This document shows, piece by piece, positions 45,618 through 56,696 of a DNA stretch of 64,000 bases (position 1 is its first letter; the number at the start of each line of letters is the position of its first letter). This stretch comes from Atherix ibis. Lineage: Eukaryota; Arthropoda; Insecta; Diptera; Athericidae. Location: assembly GCA_958298945.1 (NCBI GenBank), contig OY282606.1:43537920-43601919 (forward strand), given 5' to 3'. The notes under the pieces are model-generated. The model had not been told where the DNA came from, searched no databases, and saw nothing but the letters and a program-made list of their open reading frames with translations. Position numbers and translations under genes: made by a program.

Positions 45618-46803
45618 AAATAGCTGATACTCTATCAAAGTACCAGGCCGATATAACAATACTTCAAAAAATGCGGTTAAGAGTAATAGCTGAGTTGCTA
45701 ACCAAAATACCACGTGCTCGGAACATGCTTCTTGAAGCCTGTTATTATTGATTTTGAACCAATGTGTTTTCCCAAATCGGAAAAAATAAATTTTTTGAAG
45801 ATATAGAACGACTCCTTGATGGCTATTTCACGTATGAGAAAATTTATTACTTGGAGATTTTAACAGCAAAATAGCAAGGGTACGTCGGACCCGAAAGCTT
45901 TCATGATCGTTCCAATGATAATGGAGTGCAAACCATCCAGTCAGAAGCGGCAAAATAAAATAATCATTGAAAATAACTGGCATTTCTCGATAATCCGAGA
46001 TATATGCGCTTGAGACGAAACAGATATTGATACTACCAAAAAGTACTAGGATCCAGTTACAAAGGTAATCAGAACGGCTGGTTTGATAATGACTGCAGGC
46101 GAACAACAAAACAAAATAATGCTATATATCGAGCCATTCTACATTCTTAGAGAACGAGGGTACGTATAAAAAATGATCGTGAATTGCAAAGACCATAGAA
46201 GAAAATTTATAGACAGAAATAAAAAGCCGGGCCCAGGAGCGCAAGTTTTACATAGCTGCAAGCAGGATGGGATCCTCATCATGCCGCATTAGAGTTTAAT
46301 TTGATTTCCGACCAAATTAGTAATTTAAATGCGATGGGTGGAACATTTTATTAAACTCCCTAGCCCCAACAAGTCAGTGGAAGCAGACATGCTGCCGCTA
46401 CCATGCAACGAGTAAATGAGTAAAGCGGTCCGTCGGCTAAAGAACCACATGTTTTCGGGTATCGGCGGAATCGCCAGCGAACTCGTTAAGTACGGAGATG
46501 ACATACTGCACCACACGCTCCATCAATTAATGATATAAGTATGGGACATTGAATCAATACCCGATGACAGACACATTGGCATTATCTGTCCCATACTCAA
46601 AATAAGAGATACCAGAGAGTGTTGGAATTATTGAGGTATTACGTTGTTGAGTATCTTCAAATACTTTCCACTATATTACTAGCCAGGATATCTCCATTTA
46701 CCGAAAACTTTATTAGCTCATACCAGATATACTCCACTCTAGAAAAATTAGCAACAGATCAAATCTTCTCTCATGAACAGTCGCTGGAAAAATAGTTGGA
46801 ATA

Positions 46804-48094
46804 TGAGGGTCATTCAACAAGTACTTAGCCTGCAAAAGAAAAACGAAAATTTTGGAAAGGTGGCAATTTATTTTTCCACATAATCTCCTTCAAGCTCGAT
46901 ACACTTGGCCCAGCAATGCTCTAACTTTTTTAACCCATCCAAAAAATTCATTTTCTCAAGGGAAGCAAAATAGGCCTCCGTGGTGACGATGACCTCCTCA
47001 TTCGACCCAAATCTATTCCCGGCGAATGATTTTTTCAGGTTTGGAAACAAAAAGTAGTCACAGGGGGCCAAATCTGGAGAGTACGGTTGATGGGGCAGCA
47101 ATTCGTAGAGCAATTCGAGCAATTTGGCCATGGCGACGGCGGAGGTGTGAGTCGGCGGGTTGTCGTGGTGGAACAGTACTTTTTTCTTCGCAAAGCGGGG
47201 CCGTTTTTTCTTCAATTCGACGTCAAATCGGCCCAATAAGTCAGCATAGTAGCGCCCCGTGATTGTTTTACCCTTCTCGAGGTAATCGATGTGGATCACA
47301 CCTTGTGAATCCCAGAAAACGGTGGCCATCACCTTTCCGGCCGATCGAACAGTCTTCGCCTTCTTCGGAGCACGTTCGCCGGGTGAAGTCCACTGTTTCG
47401 ACTGTTCCTTGGTCTCTGGTGTGTACCAGTGAATCCATGTTTCGTCAACGGTCACGAAACGACGCAAGAACTCCGCTGGATTGCGCTGAAACATCGCCAA
47501 ACACGTCGCCGATGTGGTCTCACGGTTGCGCTTGTTTTCCGGTGTGAGCAAACGCGGCACCCATCGCCCCGACAGCTTTCTCATGCCCAGTTCTTCGTGT
47601 AGAATATGATGCACCGTTCCTACTGCGATGCCCACAGTCTCAGCTATCTCGTGAACCTTCAATCGACGGTCTGCCAACACGAGATCGTGGACTTTTTTAA
47701 CGTTTTCCTCCGTAGCAGCCGTTTTTGGGGCACCTGGGCGTGGCTCATCAAAAACCGACGTGCGGCCACGAACAAACTCGTTGAACCAATTCTTGACGGT
47801 CGCCATCGAAGGAGAAGAGTCACCATACACAGCATCCAAGCGATCTTTGATTTCGCTGCGCGTTTTCACTTCCAAAAACAAGAATCTAATCACCGAACGA
47901 TATTGTTATTTTCCATTTTTGTGCAACCGACCGACACGCTCGCTTTCAAAGGCTCTCAAAATGAAAGTACTGAAGAAAATCGACTGAAACTTTGACAGTA
48001 GGCTACTAAAAAAATGTACTGCACGATGGTAAATTTCTTTTGTGACAGCAATTCCATCCGGCGGTGAGGCTAAGTACTTGCTGAATAACCCTCG
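46804..48094 (-). mobile_element. mariner element, second vertumana-like family, copy 1
   Basis: 1291 bp with TA at 46802-46803 and 48095-48096. Left end TGAGGGTCATTCAACAAGTA, right end the complement of CGAGGGTTATTCAGCAAGTA, both continuing CTTAGCCT. The transposase is about two-thirds similar by eye to the family at 5.7, 20 and 26 kb, so it is a sister family. It interrupts LINE reverse transcriptase sequence, and the frame rejoins as LEY then GQLIHHL. Confidence 0.9.
46868..47916 (-). pseudogene. mariner transposase pseudogene, second vertumana-like family, copy 1
   Basis: A single lesion is visible: one base is missing in codons 3-5 compared with the copy at 57.5 kb (ATGGAAAATAACAA versus ATGGAAAAAGAACAA), shifting the frame directly after the start at 47916. 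From 47893 the correct frame is open for 341 codons to the end: EIKDRLDAVYGDSSPSMATV in the HTH part, linker WVPRLL, D1 in VTVDETW, D2 in FHHDNPPTH, D3 in PCDYFLF (34 between), C-terminus LEGDYVEK. An internal ATG (MATVKNW) would give a protein lacking the first helix-turn-helix. Almost intact. Confidence 0.87.
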
Positions 48095-48166
48095 TACGGT
48101 CAACTGATTCACCATCTATTAATCAACTTTACAAACGCTTATAATAGCATAGCCAGGATAAAAGTT

Positions 48167-49059
48167 GTTATTGTTGTTTGTAAGGTCCCTTAGACATATG
48201 ACAGGGGCCACTTCATAGCACCATGACCGTGAGGCCATTTGGGTACTTCGTAGTACGTTTGGGAAATCATCTGAGAGAGACTGGTCTGTGGTTAGTAGTA
48301 TAGGATATTAAGAATTTTGTTATATTTTGTGGAGCAGATTAGTATGTTGTAGACATTTAAATAGGGGAGTAGGGAATGGAGTTGTTGGGTCCAGGAGCTC
48401 CATAATGGGAGGAATCCTGCTCGCGAAGTAATTCTTGGTTATGTGACATTCATAAGGATGATAGTGACGTGGGTGCCACAGCATTGGCATAAAGGACGAT
48501 TATTGTTGCCCAAAAGGAAGTTATAAGTAAGGGCAATATGTCCAGTCCGGATTCTGAGAAGCTTCCGCGACCAGAATTTCGGTATGGATGTTGAATATAC
48601 TGGTTTATTAGTGGTTATCCAATGAGTCGACAAAAACGTGTCATTATTGGTCCAGTCATCGTGTCTGCGGATGGGTAATGGTGTTAGTTGCCATTCTGTT
48701 ATTAGGCGAGGCAAATTGGGAATGACTGTGATCACTGGTCGACGGAGTGTTTCTCCAGCCAACTTGTTAGCACTTTCATTACCCACAATTCCCACATGCC
48801 CGGCATCCATTGCTACTCGACAATCCTATTGCTAAGTAGGCTATGAAAAATTCTGCTAAGTACTGGGTCACTAGATGGGCCAAAAATGGCCTAAAGACCG
48901 GAAAGGCTGTCGCTGAAAATAATAACGCCTTGTTGGCTCGGAAAATTGGAAGATTCCACAACATAGTGACATAGTATCGGTGAAAAAGATACTGTATCGG
49001 TGTCAGCGGTGGCATCCGTGAACTACAGTCGATAATCTTCTAATCCGTCTAACTGTGTT
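48167..49059 (-). mobile_element. 5'-truncated I-type LINE fragment with 14-bp target duplication
   Basis: Minus orientation. CCAGGATAAAAGTT lies at 48153-48166 and CCAGGGTAAAAGTT at 49060-49073, a target duplication with one mismatch. The 3' tail at 48167-48182 is a short (CAA/TAA)-type repeat, as in I-type LINEs. RNase H pieces: SDSLSGL with the catalytic Asp (about 48920), PSSDPVLSRIFHSLLS, then GHVGIVGNESANKLAG (48790) and the C-terminal DWTNNDTFLSTHWITTNKP with a CQCCG zinc-knuckle-like motif. Same family as the fragment at 8.9-10.7 kb. Confidence 0.78.
48439..48960 (-). pseudogene. I-type LINE RNase H and C-terminal pseudogene
   Basis: The first half (about 48960-48830) reads FSDSLSGL then AIFGPSSDPVLSRIFHSLLS after one stop. 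The second half (48810-48439) is open for 123 codons: GHVGIVGNESANKLAGETLR, PNLPRLITEWQLTPLPIRRH, YNFLLGNNN, CQCCGTHVTI. The two halves are in different frames. The protein end normally continues with a His-Cys pair (IL.EC), here frame-shifted to ILMNVT. Confidence 0.72.
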
Positions 49060-49252
49060 CCAGGGTAAAAGTTTCCACATCCATCAGATAGTTCGGCATC
49101 CACAAAAATTGATAGAATTGACTAGGCTGACTATGACATGTGTAAGATGGAAAGTACAATTAGTTGAAACTCTTTCAGAGCCATTTTACATCCACAATGG
49201 TTTTTTTTGACGCTATAAAAAGTGATCCGCGTACCAACTGAGAGGTACCATT

Positions 49253-50517
49253 CTCATTAGGCTGAAAAGTTTATAAGGTTGACGTCTAGATGGCGCCTCT
49301 TGCAGAAATCTACTTAATTATCACAAAATTTGACAGCAATCGGTCGATTGGTTCGTGAGATATAGCATTTTGAGTGAAGCAACTTTTGTTATTGAAAAAA
49401 AATGGATAAAGACAAATTTCGTGTATTGATAAAGCATTGCTTTTTGATGAAAAAAAATACAGTGCAAACCAAAGCATGGTTGGACAAACGTTATCCGGAC
49501 TCTGCTCCAGCTATTTCAACTGTGGAATATTGGTTTCGTCAATTTCGAACTGGCCGTACGAGTACAGTTGAAGCAGAACGCAGTGGACGCCCAAAAGAGG
49601 TGGTTACGGCAGAAAACATCAAAAAAATCCACAAAATAATTTTAAATGACCGTAAAGTGAAGTTGAGCGAGATAGCTGAGACTCTGAAGATATCGAAAGA
49701 GCGTGTTGGACATATCGTGCATGAATATTTGGGCATGCGAAAGCTGTGTGCAAAGTGGGTGCCGCGTGAGCTCACTGTGGACCAAAAACAACAACGTGTT
49801 GATGATTCTGAGCAGTGTTTGGATCTGTTCAAGAGCAATAAACCCGAATTTTTGCGTCGATATGTGACAATGGATGAAACATGGCTCCGTCACTACACTC
49901 CAGAGTCCAATCGGCAGTCGGCAGAGTGGAGAGCGAGCGACGAACCGAATCCAAAGCGTGGAAAGACGCAACAGTCGGCTGGCAAGGTGATGGCGTCTGT
50001 ATTTTGGGATGCGCATGGTATAATATTCATTGACTATTTCCAAAAGGGACAGACGATCAACAGCGACTATTATATAGCGTTATTGGATCGTTTGAAGAAA
50101 GAAATCGCTAAGAAACGGCCTTATTTAAAGAAGAAAAAAGTGTTGTTTCACCAAGACAATGCACCGTGTCACAAGTCGATGAAAACGATGGTCAAACTCA
50201 ATGAATTGGGCTACGAATTGCTCCCCATCCACCGTATTCTCCAGATCTGGCCCCCAGCGACTTTTTCCTGTTTGCAGACCTCAAGAGAATGCTCGCTGGC
50301 AAGAAATTTAAGACCGATGATGAAGTGATTGCCGAAACTGAGGCCTATTTTGAGGCAAAACCGAAAGATTACTATAAAAATGGTATCGAAAAGTTGGAAG
50401 ATCGCTATAATCGTTGTATCGCCCTCGAAGGCAACTATGTTTAATAATAAAAATGAATTTTGCAAAAAAAAAAAATATTTTTACTGTGTTACCTTATAAA
50501 CTTTTCAGCCGTACTGT
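49253..50517 (+). mobile_element. irritans-like mariner element, copy D
   Basis: The right end is exact: CAGCCGTACTGT at 50517, followed by TA. The left end is eroded beyond GGCTGAAAAGTTTATAAGGT (from 49260). Inserted between the RT and C-terminal pieces of the EN+RT LINE. It lacks the 12-bp deletion shared by copies B and C. Confidence 0.87.
49402..50444 (+). pseudogene. mariner transposase pseudogene (Himar1-like), copy D
   Basis: The start ATG at 49402 opens MDKDKFRVL. The frame is open through the DNA-binding part, WVPREL, D1 (VTMDETW) and D2 (FHQDNAPCH). One T is missing in the run after GYELL (near 50222; GCTCCCC versus GCTTCCCC in the others), shifting the frame 11 residues before D3. 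The correct frame then continues with PSDFFLF and KTDDEVIAETEAYFEAK to the terminal GNYV and a stop one codon early. A single-base deletion is the only serious lesion, so this copy died recently. Confidence 0.88.
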
Positions 50518-50800
50518 TACCCAGCTTTGGGTGGTCATCCGATTGTGGATTAAATTAAAGTCAATATACTGCGATGGGCTGGAGACTTAATCTGTAAGAA
50601 TGAGGAAAATTCTTCCCGAAAAGTTTACAGTGGCTCAATTTTTGTTCCCAGAAGATGAGGTAGGACATTTTTTTCGGGAACGGCATTGTCGGGGACGTCA
50701 CAAACATGTCGGAACTGTCGAACAGGAAGACCGCAGGGCGAAGCCTGGACATCTGGAGTTTGTCGATTTAGCAGGACTACACCGGACTCACAGTTGTTGC

Positions 50801-52839
50801 ACCGTTAAAGATAATGATGATATTGTCAGTTCCAAGTCAGCCGTATTGTCTAGAATTGAGTGTTAAGTTTTATCCTCCCTTTAGTAAAATGGTCTATCTA
50901 TTGACTTTCACCCACCACTTGGACTTTTACCCTTCATTTGGAGTCAACCGATTTTTCGCAAAATATAGTTTGCTTACTAAAATCGTCAGATCTTCGTCTT
51001 ATTGAGATTTGATAGAAAAGAGTTTGATTTAAAAATAAGGATAAAATATTATATTATATAAAGAAAAATAAGTATAAATGTTCTATTTTACTATTGAAGG
51101 CATGCGGATTAAATAATTTTTCGCTTTCCTGGAATAGGGTTTTTTGATACAAAATTTCCTTAAAAACCTTTTTTTTACTCATAAAATAATAAAAATAAAA
51201 ATAGCGATGGTCTTAAATTTTCCAACTTGCATTGACATTTTACTACAAATTCTATTTAATAACATCTGCTTAATATAATTTATTCTCTTATGTCGATGGA
51301 GTTGTACCATGGGAATATCCGAACGTTCTGACCAATAGTAAATGACTCTGGGATAAAGTTTATCATAGACAGTAATATTAGCTGAAAACTTAACCAAATT
51401 TACACCGAATGTGCTAGTCCTGTGGGCATTGACATCCCTAAATATTGACTATAATTATTTGATTTATATGTCCGGCTTACTGTTTACTGGAGCATTGAAC
51501 ATCCTGCCTTAATTAGTTATAATCAAATATCCATATGCATTATTGTACCTTTCCGAATAATTTATGTACTTTATCGGAAATAAGTCAAAGCATCCTCTCC
51601 ATTGTATCTACCATACACGTATGTACAGCCGTGTGGTACTATGGTTAATAATTCTATTTTTTACTCAGTATGAATGAGTATATTTTTGGTTATTTTGTAA
51701 TTCACAAAAAAAAAAAAAATGGTTATAAAATTCAATAAAAGACTGACGTCAAATATGCAGGAAATGTTTGAATATTTTCGAATATATTTATTCTACTAAA
51801 TAATTGATAAAATTAATATTTAAACGGTGAAAATCTAACAATGAAACCAACACCTATAACAGCAAAGAGAATAAAATAAAAATTCAAATAAATTAAAATA
51901 TATTCGCAAACAAACTAAGTATTTATTGTTTTTGGGAGACTTTCCTTTATCCTTTTGTTTACGTTCATGGAAATTTTATTGATATATTTTACCAATATGC
52001 ACCTATTTATGGATGTACTCGTATACCAGAAAGGTATTTTCATTAATGCCAAAATATGAAAACGATCGTTTGCATGGAATTTTGCATATTCACAATCTGG
52101 CCATTATTTTATTTTATTTTTGGATATTAAATAATATCACAAAATTGTATACATATGTGTATTCAAAAGTAATAGTCTACTATAACTATACGATTGTATA
52201 GTATAGGTGCTATTGAGGATTATAAAAAATAATATAAATAACAGGTACCAGCAGCAACTAGTTTTGCAGAATTACAGCTCGTGGCTTTTGTAAATTTATT
52301 TAAAAAAAACAATATGCTTACATATATATTTTTCCCGATATATTCCAACAGTATTTAAACCATATTGAAGAGTTTATGATGTTCATTTGTCAAGAGCTAT
52401 TGAATAATTTGGGGTTGAAATAGAGAATATGCTGGCTTTTGATGCTCGCTCAATCGAACTCACACCCCATATAACTGGAATAATATCAATATTTGTATGT
52501 AATTTTATCAATCAAAAAAAAAAAAATAACAACTTATATTTTAACAGTTTAGTATACTATTTTATTTGATCGAATAGGCCCTCATAACAAGTATCTATTG
52601 CATAAATAAATCTTTTTAAAATTTCAAAACTATTTTCGAAAGGATTAGCTATAAATCGAATTCAAATATATTTTTAAATATTATTCAAAGCTGCAATATC
52701 CTTTTATATTGAATATATTAATTTTGTGAAAAAAAAACCAGTTTAAGTGATTTTATTTAAGAGAAAGTAACGAAGGTATAGTTATAGGAAAATTTAGAAA
52801 GAAACTTTTTACATCGAACATACGAGGTGTGGCAGGAAA
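50801..52839. other. AT-rich stretch without recognisable gene
   Basis: No element ends or coding motifs seen. Confidence 0.4.
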
Positions 52840-53795
52840 TTTATGAGAGCGGCATCACTCCGAACAATCTGATCAAACTATGGGTTTCTCTCCAAATGGC
52901 TTGTAAGCTAGTCCTTCAAAGATATGCAGTTTAAGTATAAATCTCGTCGGGTAACAACACACGACGTCCTCACATCCACTTTTCACTCCGATCACTATCC
53001 CATTCACATAAACATTAACTTTCGGAATCATATAAATCTGTTATCTACTTATCGCACGCAGAACTACAACAATAACATCAACTGGATACAATTTAAAAAA
53101 AAACGTCTAGATAAAGAGCTAAATAAAATACATATTTCTGACTCAGTTAACTATACTAACGAAGAGATTGATAAATTAATTCAAGTATTTTGAAAGTTGC
53201 ATTAAAACGTTGCATTGTAAAAGATACCAATGAGAATACATCTTCCAAAAATTCTAAATACGGATTCTTGCCTGCTTCCATAACTAAGCTTTTGGCAATA
53301 AGAAAAAATTGGATAAGAAATCTAAAATGAGTTTTCAATAGGAATTTTAACAAAACGAACGCAGAATATCATTCTCGCCTATCACAAATTTACTGTCTCT
53401 CGGTCATTATAAGAGAACGTATAAAACAACACATAGACAATAGACTAAACCGTTTCCTGAGTAAATTAAAACCGGATTGTAATGTATTTCGAGAAATTGA
53501 CAGAATCTCCGGCAAAAGGAAGATTGGAAAAAGTCGCGGTTAAATAACCCCATTAATACAGAGTCAGCAGCCAAAACCTTCGATGATTTTTACCATGATT
53601 TGTATGATGATAAACCACCTAATCCTCAAAGTAGTTTCACCCGATCGTTATTAGATAACCTCAGGAAGCAAACGAGCATTGGACATACGGCACCACAGAC
53701 TTACTTCAATGTCAACAATAGGGCTACTAACCCATCAAGGAAGGGATTATTCATGGAGTTCAGTGAAGTGTTTTCATTAATTAAACAACTAAATA

Positions 53796-55021
53796 TAGGG
53801 TGGTCCATCTAGCGGTTCCATTTTGAACTACTATTTATTTGAAGTACTAGAGTGTTAAATGTCAACACGAATTGACAGATTGTTAGTTGAAAGTCAGAAT
53901 TTTACGAAATGGTAATCCATACGCTTGAAGAAAACTGGGAAATATTGATAACTTACTTCCAAAGTGGTGAGTCTTCAACTAAAACTGTGAGAAATTTAAA
54001 AAAAAATAAGTAAAGATCGAATGCCATCACGTGAATTTGTGGACAAATTCGTGAAGCGAGTTCGTGAAACTGGTTTGTTGGTTGCCAAAGCAACTCGTTC
54101 CCGCTCTAAAACAGTGCGTATGACCGAGAATATTGCCGCCGTTGCTGAAAATGTCAGTGATCATCCATCAACATCAACTCGTCACCGTTCTCAGGAATTG
54201 AACATTTCTCGCACTTCTCTGTTGAGAATTTCGCACAAAGACCTCGGTATGAAAGCTTACAAAGTTCAATTAGTCCAACAGCTAAAGCCACATGATCATC
54301 CGATGCGTTTTCGGCTTGCCCAATGAGCTCAAGATCAATTGGCCGAAGATGAGCATTTTTACCGAAAAGTCATCACAAAATTTTTGCATCTGGGGCTCAG
54401 AAAATCCATACGTCACCATGGAAAAGCCGATGCATCCACAACGAGTCACAGTTTGGTGCGGATTTTGGAGTGGAGGCATCATTTGCCCATTTTTTCTTCG
54501 ACCACGATGAAGGAGCCGCCGTTACGGGCAATGGTGAGCGCTATCGTGGCATGCTCAACGAATGTTTGTTTCCAAAAGTTGAAGAGAATGGCATGGACGA
54601 CATTTGGTTTCAACAGGACGGGGCCATTTGCCACACAGCCAACGTTACAATCCAACTTTTGGACACGGCTTTCGAAAACCGAATAATCAGCCGAAATTCT
54701 GATGTCAATTGGCCGCCTTGGAGCTGTGATTTGAGCCCGTTGGATTATTTTCTGTGAGGAGCCGTTAAGGATAACCTTGAAACACGAAATCAAAGTTGCC
54801 ATTGAAGAGAGACAGGCCCGTACAATCGATAATGTACTGAAAAATTGGGTCGAGCAAATGGGGTACTGTAACGCCAGCCGTGGCAGTCATTTAAACGATG
54901 TTGTATTTTATTCTTAAATTTTAAGGTTCAATTTTTTTAATAAAACTGGAAATTTGAAAAAAACATACACTAGTTTTTTTTATTTACTTTTTAAAATGGA
55001 ACTTCTAAATGGTCCACCCTG
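53796..55021 (+). mobile_element. DD41D (rosa-like) element 1
   Basis: 1226 bp with TA at 53794-53795 and 55022-55023. Left end TAGGGTGGTCCATCTAGCGG; right end the complement of CAGGGTGGACCATTTAGAAG; both continue TTCC. Inserted in the LINE between KQLN and TKKLSGPD. Confidence 0.88.
53909..54917 (+). pseudogene. DD41D transposase pseudogene 1
   Basis: The ATG at 53909 opens MVIHTLEENWEILITYFQSG. A TAA follows in KKNK, then the frame continues from MPSREFVDKFVKRV through the HTH region (SRTSLLRISHKDLGMKAYKV) to LAQ and a TGA near 54325. The catalytic part is spread over two frames: DEHF, KPMHPQRVTVWCGFWSGGII, GNGERYRGMLNECLFPKVEE and WFQQDGAICH with D2. D3 is in SPLDYFL, 41 residues after D2. 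The C-terminus NWVEQMGYCNASRGSHLNDV reads to a stop at 54915-54917. At least three frame breaks. Confidence 0.83.
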
Positions 55022-56005
55022 TACTAAGAAGTTATCGGGGCCGGATGAAATCCCAAACTGTTTATTAAGAAATTTAACTACGTCGGGCATGAGAGTTTTA
55101 CTAATGATTCTTAATAACTGCTGTGTAAACGACACTCTTGCATACTCCACACATGCAAATCCTAGAATTGCTGCGAAATTCGTAAGGGAGGGAATAGAAA
55201 AAATTCTAGAATACTACAAAAAGTAAGGAATCAAGGTAAATAATGAGAAAACCCAACTGATATGTATCAGAAACTCAGCCAAAAGTGGACCCAGAAGAAT
55301 TGCAAAAAAAGAGCAAAGTGTCTATTGAAATCAACAGAGCCAACATTGAGGCCAACATCGACATTAAAGTAAAGGGTTTTCGAATAAGAGTGATATGATT
55401 TCTTTTCAACAAAAATAAAAAACACATATTGTTAAGGAAATTCAAATATTTTTTATTTAATGCGAAGTACTTAAGTTCTGAATAAAACGTCATTCAAATG
55501 GCCTCCACAACTACTTTTGCAGGAACGAATTCGATGAACTTTATTTTCGAGCACTTTTTCCACTAAATCAAGTTGTATGTCATGAATAGCACGTTCAATA
55601 TTGGTTTCTAAAGTTTAAAGAGAGTCTGGTTTATTGCTAAACACCAATTACTTCAAATAACCCCACAAGAAATGGTCTAATGGTGTTAAATCACACCTTC
55701 TTGGAGGCCATTCAATGTCACAATTTCTTGAAATAATTGAATCTCCAAACTTTTCTCGCAATAATTCGGTTGTTGCACGTGCTGTGTGGCACGTAGCCCC
55801 GTCTTGTTAGAACCAGATATTGTCAAGATCAACTTCTTCCAATTTCGGCCATAAAAAGTTGGTTATCATCGATCTATACCGCTCTCCATTGACAGTAACG
55901 GTGTTACCAGCTTCATATCGAAATAAGTACGGACTGATGATTCCACCAGACCAAAAACTACACCAAACTATCAATTTAGGTAACTGTAATGGGTGTTTAT
56001 GAATA

Positions 56006-56574
56006 TTATTATTTATTTGACAGGTTTTCATTTTCTACATTTGTACAATTTTTCAACACATACATGCATTTTTATACACACATAGTCATGAGAACACAGT
56101 CGCTCCTATGGAGCACATAGCGGCACCAGAAAACTCCGTTAACTCTCCTCCGTCTGCCTCTGCCCTGGGTTCCTGCCTGAGGTACGGTCTTGAGGTACGG
56201 TCCGGATGCTTCCGTGAACTCTCTTCCATCTGCTTCTGCCTTTGGGTTTTTGCCTGAGGTACGGTCTTGGGTTTTTGCCTGAGGTACGGTTTTTGCCCTG
56301 AGTACGATGAAAGCCAAATGAGTTCTTGCCTGAGGTACGGTCCAGTTGATTTTTCTTGTGCTGTTTCTTGATAAGGTGGTTTTTATAGCTTGCGGCTTAT
56401 CAGACCAGCGAAGCAACCTCCAGTGACGTTGGGGGACCCTACGGACTACATATATAAGGCTTGTAGTCAGGCCTTTCACCCCGGCACCAATGCCGAGATG
56501 GCGGCAGCGGGACTCGAACCCGCCACCTACCGAGTGTGAGTCGGTCACCTTGACCATTGCACCACACACTCGGC
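56006..56574 (-). mobile_element. tRNA-derived SINE (Val-CAC-like head), 569 bp
   Basis: Flanked by the 13-bp duplication GTGTTTATGAATA (55993-56005 and 56575-56587). On the minus strand it starts with a tRNA-like head: GCCGAGTGTG, A box TGGTGCAATGG, an anticodon stem ACCGA/TCGGT around a loop CTCACAC (anticodon CAC), and B box GGTTCGAGTCC with the stem GCGGG/CCCGC. The body is unusually long and contains several copies of GCCTGAGGTACGGT-like motifs (on the plus strand near 56179, 56257, 56280 and 56328). The 3' end is a short AAATAAATAATAA tail. The A and B boxes form an internal pol III promoter. Confidence 0.88.
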
Positions 56575-56630
56575 GTGTTTATGAATAATTTGTGGATTTT
56601 CTTCGCACCAGTATCGACAGTTTTGTTTAT

Positions 56631-56696
56631 TTATCAAAATAATCGTTCTCCAATTGGGCACGAAAAGTTGCAATTGGAGAACGATTATTTTGATAA
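56631..56696. repeat. perfect 25-bp inverted repeat (hairpin)
   Basis: Arms 56631-56655 and 56672-56696 are exact complements (TTATCAAAATAATCGTTCTC...) with a 16-nt loop. The right arm lies within or next to the decayed transposase N-terminal side of DD41D element 2. It may be a recent local inverted duplication like the one at 35.7 kb. Confidence 0.85.

Larger units (their letters stand above)
45618..50800 (+). mobile_element. EN+RT LINE (RTE/CR1-like), split by two mariners and an I-type LINE fragment
   Basis: Non-LTR retrotransposon whose endonuclease and reverse transcriptase can be followed in order across three later insertions: 46804-48094, 48167-49059 and 49253-50517. The LINE pieces are 45618-46803, 48095-48166, 49060-49252 and 50518-50800. 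Each junction between pieces reads on sensibly once the insert and one target copy are removed. The 5' leader and the 3' end are not defined. Confidence 0.75.
45618..50800 (+). pseudogene. LINE endonuclease-reverse transcriptase pseudogene, in four pieces
   Basis: Endonuclease: ADTLSKYQADITILQKMR (45618), KINFFEDIERLLDGYF, then a loop like LLGDFNSKI. Linker: NGWFDNDCRRTTKQ. Reverse transcriptase: GIASELVKYGDDILHHTLHQ (46470), ICPILKIRDT, a GITLL trace, TDQIFSHEQSLEK with a stop, then LEY. Across the first mariner: GQLIHHLLINFTNAYNSIAR (motif A region, 48097-48155). Across the I-type fragment: KLIELTRLTMTCVRWKVQL and ETLSEPFYIHNG. Across the second mariner: ILRWAGDLICKNEENSSRKV (50555-50625). 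The YADD region is missing. Numerous stops; long dead. Confidence 0.72.

Noticed and set aside
47026..47547. Long plus-strand frames opposite the mariner transposases (also 57691-58212, 26709-26978, 31357-31731, 36366-36865, 49539-50043)
   Set aside because: They are antisense shadows of the transposase genes and recur identically in each copy.
56072..56569. 165-codon open frame on the minus strand (MVKVTDSHSVGGGFES...)
   Set aside because: It coincides with the tRNA head and GC-rich body of the SINE; the translated B box gives the GGGFES residues. Not a protein gene.
56485..56574. Possible functional tRNA-Val(CAC) gene
   Set aside because: The acceptor stem cannot close at the normal distance (extra bases after the T arm), and the sequence continues into a SINE body with a target duplication.
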